A stretch of DNA of 64,000 nucleotides from Microstegium vimineum (Eukaryota; Streptophyta; Magnoliopsida; Poales; Poaceae), in the NCBI GenBank assembly GCA_022036555.1, contig CM039122.1, positions 51,605,072 to 51,669,071 on the forward strand, written 5' to 3'. The notes below the pieces were generated by a model. The model ran no database searches and was not told where the DNA came from. It saw nothing but the letters and a program-made list of their open reading frames with translations. Below are positions 58,508 through 64,000 of this stretch, piece after piece. Numbering within the stretch: position 1 is the stretch's first letter; the number at the start of each line of letters is the position of its first letter. A program made the position numbers and the translations under genes.

Positions 58508-60489
58508 TGACAAGACGATGCATTGCAAACCACGGATGGTTTTGTGCGTGCGTCAGGGTCAAAACCTGCAGCTTGTACAGTTGCTTCAAACCGTGACGAA
58601 CTGACGATGTATATTATCCATGCGTGCGTGCAATGGGTGGATCTCTCGTCTCTGTACAGCCAAATTTTTCTCTTTCTATTGTTGTGGTTTACTGTAAGAA
58701 ATCTGAAGGTTTCCGTTTCACGAGCAGTTGGCTTAGAGCAACTCCAGTGGGATCCTCAAATTAGGTTCTTAAATTTTTACTAGCAAATGTGTCTGTGCGT
58801 TGCAACGGAACTTAATTACGTATAAAAATCGAACTTTGTACTTTATCCGGTAAACATGTCCGTGTGTTGTAACTGAACTCAATACGTGTACGAATCGAAT
58901 TAGTTGAGCCGGACCAAAAAGTAGAGGAGAAGAGAAATTTTACCTCTTTATTATTAGGTATAGATTTGCAGGCTAGGCTAGAAAAGTAGGGGCTCAAATT
59001 GAGGCCCAACTCCAGTGAAAAAACAGACCAAGCCCCTATATCCCATGGGTCCTATCTATCAGCGAAGAAGCAAAAAAAACATACCAGACCCAGCGCGTGT
59101 TGCTCGGTGGGGGAGGCCGGCCGAGCAGCGGCGCGGTGGGAGATGTCAGATGTGGCGGCGTCGCTCCTCGGGCTGCTCGGCGTGGAGCGCGCCTTCCTCG
59201 GCGCCGGCGCCGGAGGGGACCCGAGCCTGCGGCGCAGGAGCAGGGCTGCCCGCGGGCGACGGCGGCGCGGAAGCGCCGCGGCAGACGCAAGCGTGGTGGT
59301 CCAGCGTCTCGGCGGGGGAGATTGGAGGGGACGCTGCTAGATCTGGAGGGTTGAGATTATAATTTAAGGAGCCATGTAAAATGAGAGTTAAATAAGAGCC
59401 CCATTTTATGAGCCCCTAAAATTAGAATAGGGGTATGTTTTGAGGCTCAACTTGCGTGTCGCTTTTGAGCGTCGAGATCAGAATCGCGTACCATAGTTGA
59501 CGATCGGAGAGAGGAGGAAGGACGAGAGGAGCCGAATGATGAGCAGGTACCACATTGAACTCTATTCTTCAATTGCTTTCTATCTCCGGCTCTGGCTCCT
59601 GACATTTCGCCTGCAGGCTGCGGCCTGGAAGCCCCAGCAAAAGGCGGCCGTACTGGGCCGGGCGACTGCCATGACAGTGAGACGGTTGGCGATTGCGCCA
59701 TATGTGTCCTCGTCCATGTGAGAACCATCCTTCTGGGTAGGGTAGGGGCGCCATCATTTTCTTCCGAATCATTTGCTCCTTGGCCATTTCCCCTGCTGCC
59801 AAAACGACCAGACATACATACGGCCACTCTTCACTGGCCATTTCCCTGTGATTTCAAGCTTTCGCAATGTCTACTCTCCTCCAAAGAACAGCTGTAGTAG
59901 GCATAATGAGGGTTTGGTGTTTCTCTCCTTTGTTAAGAATTGCAGTAGAGACTCTTGGAAATTCTATTCTAGTAGAAGTATAATCTAACTTGGCTACGCA
60001 TTTCTGGTTTGCTCTCAGGAAATCATTACTATTACAATATTATCATTATTGTAGCGGAAGCCTGTCGGGGGCAAAAAGTCATCGCAGTGTGCTAATAATT
60101 TCAGGACCTGGACGTTGGACAGCTTGCTTGATGAACATGCTTAGGAGTAGTCACAACAAACATTCAGAATGGATGAGGTAGTTCCACCTGATGAATCTGT
60201 TCTGTGAACCGATTCGTCCCGTTTAAGTTAAGGCCTTGCTTTTTCTTGTGATGGAGAAAATTAAAGCGAGATGACGATGATGGAGGAGGCAACTTAAGTC
60301 AACTTGGAATGTGTTGAGGATTGAGGTTAGAACGGCTATGATGTGATCCAGTGGTATTCTACTCGTATACAGGGCAGAACTACTCTGCAGAAGAGTGCGA
60401 TTTCTGAGCCGCAATGGTCTTGCTTGCGCTCTCTGCACTATTTCAAATTTTGTGCCTTTTTTTACAAACTTTATTAAAATTATCATATA
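58508..60489. other. Intergenic with nested repeats
   Basis: Includes a dispersed repeat at 58780-58970 (TACTAGCAAATGTGTCTGTG, GTGCGTTGCAACGG), typical of grass genomes, and a G+C-rich block at 59100-59340 between segments resembling element ends. 59460-60489 contains partly open frames on both strands with no family I recognise. Confidence 0.4.
58780..58970. repeat. Dispersed grass repeat (unclassified)
   Basis: TACTAGCAAATGTG...GTGCGTTGCAACGG at the left and TTTATTATTAGGTATAGA at the right are sequence motifs I know as recurrent in grass intergenic DNA. The ends are weakly inverted (TACTAG / TACCTA). Superfamily uncertain. Confidence 0.45.
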
Positions 60490-60607
60490 CCCTTCCGTCC
60501 TAAATTATAATTCATTCAAAGAACTTAAATTTGACTAAATTTATATAATAATATTAATATTTATAATGTTATAAAATTTTTATATTTTTTTCTATATGGA
60601 GGGAGTA
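60488..60607. mobile_element. Stowaway-like MITE, complete, ~116 bp
   Basis: Starts CCCTTCCGTCC at 60490 and ends GGAGGGAG at 60605, inverted to each other and flanked by TA on both sides. The interior is A+T-rich without coding capacity. Confidence 0.75.
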
Positions 60608-60840
60608 GTTCATTTTGCAAAACGGGTGTTGCAATGCGCATGTTCACTCAATCACGCAAATGTTAACCCGACCAGTTTGCACATGTCTCAAGTGTATTAT
60701 CTTAATGTCTTGGTAAACCGTTGAGAACATGTCTCACGCAAATGGAGGGAGGCTCCTGCTAGCTTGTGTCAGCGAGGCTGAGGACTAGGTTGCTGCTGGT
60801 TTAAGTCACTTTCAGGGGTATTAGCGTTATGGTCGCCTAA

Positions 60841-61076
60841 TTAGAGCAAGTATTATAAAAGGTTGTAAGCTGGCTAAATGATGATGTAGAGGAGGGAGGA
60901 GAAGTAGGCTATAAGTTTACAGCAAGCTTGGACACAAGAACTAAAGAAACAATGAGAGAAACATGTGGGTCATGTATTGATTGTTAAGAAGTAACTATTA
61001 TATAAGTAAACTGTAATAAGGCTATAAAACCCCTTACAGCCAGCACTGCTGGCTGAGACTATTAAACTTGCTCTTA
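60841..61076. mobile_element. Tourist-like MITE, complete, 230 bp, TTA target duplication
   Basis: GAGCAAGT at 60844 and ACTTGCTC at 61073 are inverted ends, flanked by TTA (60841-60843 and 61074-61076), the PIF/Harbinger-type target. No open frame. Confidence 0.75.
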
Positions 61077-61613
61077 TGTGACTATGTAATTTGTACTCTG
61101 TGTCTGTGCTTTAGCTATCTGTACACTGGTTTGGCCGGCGTTGGCTCCTCGTCAGCATTCCTCATAACTCTGTAACATTTGTTTACACATCCTCTTAGGA
61201 AAAACGGGCTGAACACCAGAAAAAAAAAACTGAGCTGTCACCGTATAGCATCCTCCTTAGTTCCGCTAAAAACAGCAGTCATGGATAAAATTGTAATTTT
61301 TTTACTATGATTACAAAACAAACAAACAAGAAAAAAGTAGAAAAATAAAGCAACCTGTTCACAAGCAAGTAATAATGTCGACGATGATATATCAGAGAGA
61401 GACAGAGAACTGCACTGTATCAGAGCCACGACAACTTGTAGAGAACAGCAAGCCAAATCTTCATAAACATGTAGTGTACATGCTACTCGCGGTCGCAACA
61501 CACGGCAAAGTCGAGAAAGAAAGAACCAAGAAGAAAAAAAAAAGAGCAGCGAGCATGAAAACCATGTACGACGTAGTACATGCACAGCGAAACCGAGGGC
61601 TCTCTAGCCGCCG

Positions 61614-62129
61614 CTAGTGCCCTCCGGCATTTGCCGTGAGCACGACGGACGCCGGCGGCAGCGGGCTGCGAAGCGGCGAGCGCGGGGTGGGCGGCTGCTC
61701 GAGGCGGCGGCCGTCGGCGTCGTAGTAGATGGCTCCAGAGAAGTCCAGCGGCTGGCACCGCTCCCCCATCATGATCTCCTTCCTCCACACCAAATCCTCT
61801 GCTGAGAGGTCGTCGAAGCTCAGCTTATCTTCATCTCCCCCTCTCCTCCTCTTCGACGACCTGGCCTTCCTGATGGCTCCACCGCCGCCGCCGCCGCCGC
61901 CGCCGAGGAACGGCACGATGGCGCGTGACGAGAAGGACGCCGCGAGCCCCTGCCGCGGCCGCAGGTGCAGCCGCCTGGCCGCCCGCGACAGCCCGCGCGC
62001 GCACGTGCCCATCAGCGCCGTCACCGCCTGCGCAAGGCTCATCCCCATTGTCTCCCCGTTTACCTGTGCCTTTCTCTCGATTTTGCGTTCAATTCTTCGG
62101 TGGCTTTTCTGTGCGGCTGCGCACGCCAT
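61614..62129 (-). CDS. Small conserved plant protein of unknown function
   Basis: A single-exon frame gives 171 residues from 62129, or 144 from the internal Met at 62048. I prefer the internal start because MGMSLAQAVTALMGTCARGL looks like a family N-terminus, while the extra 27 residues are low-complexity and basic. Features: an amphipathic N-terminal segment, an Arg-rich stretch (RAARRLHLRPRQGL), a polyglycine run from a GCC repeat (61884-61910), a basic RKARSSKRRRGGDEDK patch that could be a nuclear signal, then the best-conserved-looking part, LVWRKEIMMGERCQPLDFSGAIYYDADGR cut here into EDLVWRKEIMMGERCQ and PLDFSGAIYYDADG. A Pro/Ser-rich tail follows. I know similar short plant proteins but no assigned function. 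Confidence 0.72.
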   Translation of the reverse strand: MACAAAQKSHRRIERKIERKAQVNGETMGMSLAQAVTALMGTCARGLSRAARRLHLRPRQGLAASFSSRAIVPFLGGGGGGGGGAIRKARSSKRRRGGDEDKLSFDDLSAEDLVWRKEIMMGERCQPLDFSGAIYYDADGRRLEQPPTPRSPLRSPLPPASVVLTANAGGH

Positions 62130-62335
62130 TTCGCGGGTATTTGTAGCGCCCAGCGGCCAGCGCAGCGAGTGGACGACGCAGGCGAGTCGGTGGGGGCGGC
62201 TGGACTAATCAAGAAACGAACCACTCATCAGTTACGGCCTATCCGATCTGGTGCGTGCGTGCGCGCGCGGTGTGATCTGATTAGTTTTTTCCGTGGCGGG
62301 CGAATTCCTGGCTTCCTGCGCTGCGCTGGGCTTAC

Positions 62336-62450
62336 GGCCTGTTCGTTTGGCATGTTCTGACAGGATTATGCACTGCTGACTGATTTCTTATGAGAGAAAA
62401 ACACTGTTTTAGTTGGATTTAAGTCGGCTAAAAAGTTAAGCGAACAGACT
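62336..62450. mobile_element. hAT-like MITE, ~115 bp
   Basis: GGCCTGTTCG at the left and CGAACAGACT at the right are inverted ends. Short elements beginning GGCCTGTTCG are common in grasses. Target duplication not evident. Confidence 0.5.
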
Positions 62451-63055
62451 GGTCCCCCGCTGACCCGCTGCCTGGGCTGCATGCCTGATGTCTAGCTTCG
62501 GCCTGCGGTGCTTCGGAGGTTGTTGGATTAGGCCTTGGGCTACACGTCTTTTTTTTATATGACTTTGGCCAGGAGCAATTCCAACACATGTGGACTTGCC
62601 TTATAATTTGAATTTTTTTTTCTTTTTCCTTTGGGATTCAGCAATCTCTAGATGGGACTATATTAGTATTGAGGAGCTGTTCATAAACATGTGGAGTTTT
62701 AAGTTTGAGTGATAATACCTAGATGAGATATTGCGAAAATAATGATATGGCAAGGCAACAGATGTTTGGAACTTCATTACCCTAAAAAAAACAAGAAACA
62801 ATTGCTGGTGTTTTTTTTCACAAGCTCACTTAATGCTTTTTAAGAGCTTTAGTGGGGAACAAATTGTTGAAATGACGTCGGTTAGTTGCAAAAATTGCAA
62901 AATGTTTACATAGGGGAGAGATAACTTAGACTAGAAAAAGCACATGTCGTATGTTCACGTTCTGATTTTGTATATATATCCTCTCAATAATGGGTGTACT
63001 TGATTTTGATAAGACAGGGAGATCTGACATTTGAACTTGACTTTGAAGATGATGG

Positions 63056-63336
63056 GGGTGTTTAGACGGTGAAAAGAGGTAAAAAAAATCCTGTAGCACT
63101 TGTCACGTCACACGGTAGTAATTTTGTTTTTATTTAGTAATAATCGTCCAAACATTGATTAATTAGGCTTAAAATGTTCGTCTCGCAAAGTACAACAAAA
63201 CTGTGCAATTAGTTTTTTATTTCATCTATATTTAGTACTCCATATATGTGCCGGTATTTTGATGTGACGAGAAATAGGAATTTGATGTGATGGAGATGTA
63301 ATGGAAAGTTGAAAAAAATTGGGGGATCTAACACCC
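63056..63336. mobile_element. hAT-like MITE, ~281 bp
   Basis: Starts GGGTGTTTAGA and ends ATCTAACACCC, an inverted pair. The interior contains TAATTAGGCTTAAAATGTTC, GTCTCGCAAA and TGTGCAATTAGTTTTT, characteristic of an abundant grass hAT MITE family. The 8-bp target duplication is not recognisable. Confidence 0.7.
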
Positions 63337-64000
63337 TCGATTTCTTTATTTGGTACTAGAGGAGTTATTATCCTTATTAAAGGCAGTCTTGTTAGGAGGC
63401 ACTTCAATGGGAGTAAAAGGTATTATTGCTTTACGTGGTAACCATGGACATCCAACACCGCTTTCTTTATTGCCATTATGCCAAATTTCCATGGTGTGTT
63501 ATTCATATTGGTTCTGCACCATCTTTGAATATATAGATGAATTGTTCAACCAATGATCTAAATGGGGAGCATAAATTTGTTGACCAGGACAACAGCATTG
63601 CAGGCCTGTTTGCTACTCCCTCACTCTTCGCAAGAAGCAGGGTGGCCGACGAACCAAACATAATGGAAAATATACTATCTCTATTTTTCGTACTTTCTAG
63701 AATTTATCTTGTTTGCACCTCCAATTAATAATGGAAAGATAGGTTATCACAAAGAAGGCATGCATGGATACTCCATCTTTGCTCATTTTTATTGATATGG
63801 ATTTCTTAAATTAAACCTTGAACTTTTTTCGTATCGAATCTAGAGATGAAAACGAAAATGGGAGGTGTGCCAAATAGGAGTTCTGATAATGTCAGCTGGC
63901 GTATCAGAATCCAAGTTGTAGGTGAGGAATGTCGGGGAATTATGGTGGCAGTGTGCCCATAATTTCAGGTTGCCAAAGTTGGATATAGCTTTCTAATCGG

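Larger units (their letters stand above)
62130..64000. other. Right-hand spacer with MITEs
   Basis: Starts with the 5' region of the small minus-strand gene. Two hAT-like MITEs are listed separately. Between 62460 and 63050 and from 63340 to the window end I see only A+T-rich DNA with short open frames that match nothing I recognise. Confidence 0.45.

Noticed and set aside
57839..58533. Minus-strand frames of 188-229 codons over the small HSP
   Set aside because: Antisense shadows of a G+C-rich HSP20 exon.
59447..59841. Overlapping open frames of 74-126 codons on both strands
   Set aside because: No family resemblance, no promoter or splice evidence, adjacent to repeats.

Overview
The window is plant nuclear DNA, almost certainly from a grass (Poaceae). 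Genes have short GT-AG introns, very G+C-rich first exons and monocot-type families, and the spaces between them hold grass transposons (Stowaway, Tourist and hAT-like MITEs, LINE 3' ends, an LTR retrotransposon with a G+C-rich interior). Nothing points to a prokaryote, organelle or virus.

Layout. 1-1060: 3' exons of a cysteine-rich or S-domain receptor kinase, cut by the window edge. 4407-6721: a two-exon SPARK-type GPI-anchored protein (At4g28100 family), with one apparent frameshift. 6895-7528: a LINE fragment. 8906 to about 16070: a RECG-type organellar DNA helicase, ten exons visible, carrying about fifteen one-base frameshifts. 15600-44312: very low-quality sequence full of smeared homopolymers; an LTR retrotransposon (about 26600-37953) can still be made out in it. 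44313-44412: exactly 100 Ns. 44413-64000: clean sequence, with the end of the retrotransposon's 3' LTR, an unrecognised nine-exon minus-strand gene (45857-48904), a single-exon PPR gene (minus) divergent from a GET3D-type ATPase (plus), a class V-like small heat-shock protein, and a small conserved minus-strand gene (61614-62129).

The most important structural point is that 37283-44312 is not a second locus. It is a degraded reading of the same 7.06 kb that follows the gap cleanly (44413-51470). The true locus is probably about 7.1 kb shorter than the window, and nothing predicted between about 15.6 and 44.3 kb should be trusted.

Biology. Several genes serve organelles or proteostasis: RECG (organelle DNA recombination surveillance), a PPR protein (RNA binding), GET3D (plastid ATPase with a C-terminal crystallin-like segment) and a small HSP with a heat-shock element about 30 bp upstream of its TATA box. 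PPR and GET3D share a 216-bp divergent promoter. No new multi-gene system is evident. The best candidate for something undescribed is the nine-exon gene, whose second and third exons encode a duplicated 60-residue module.
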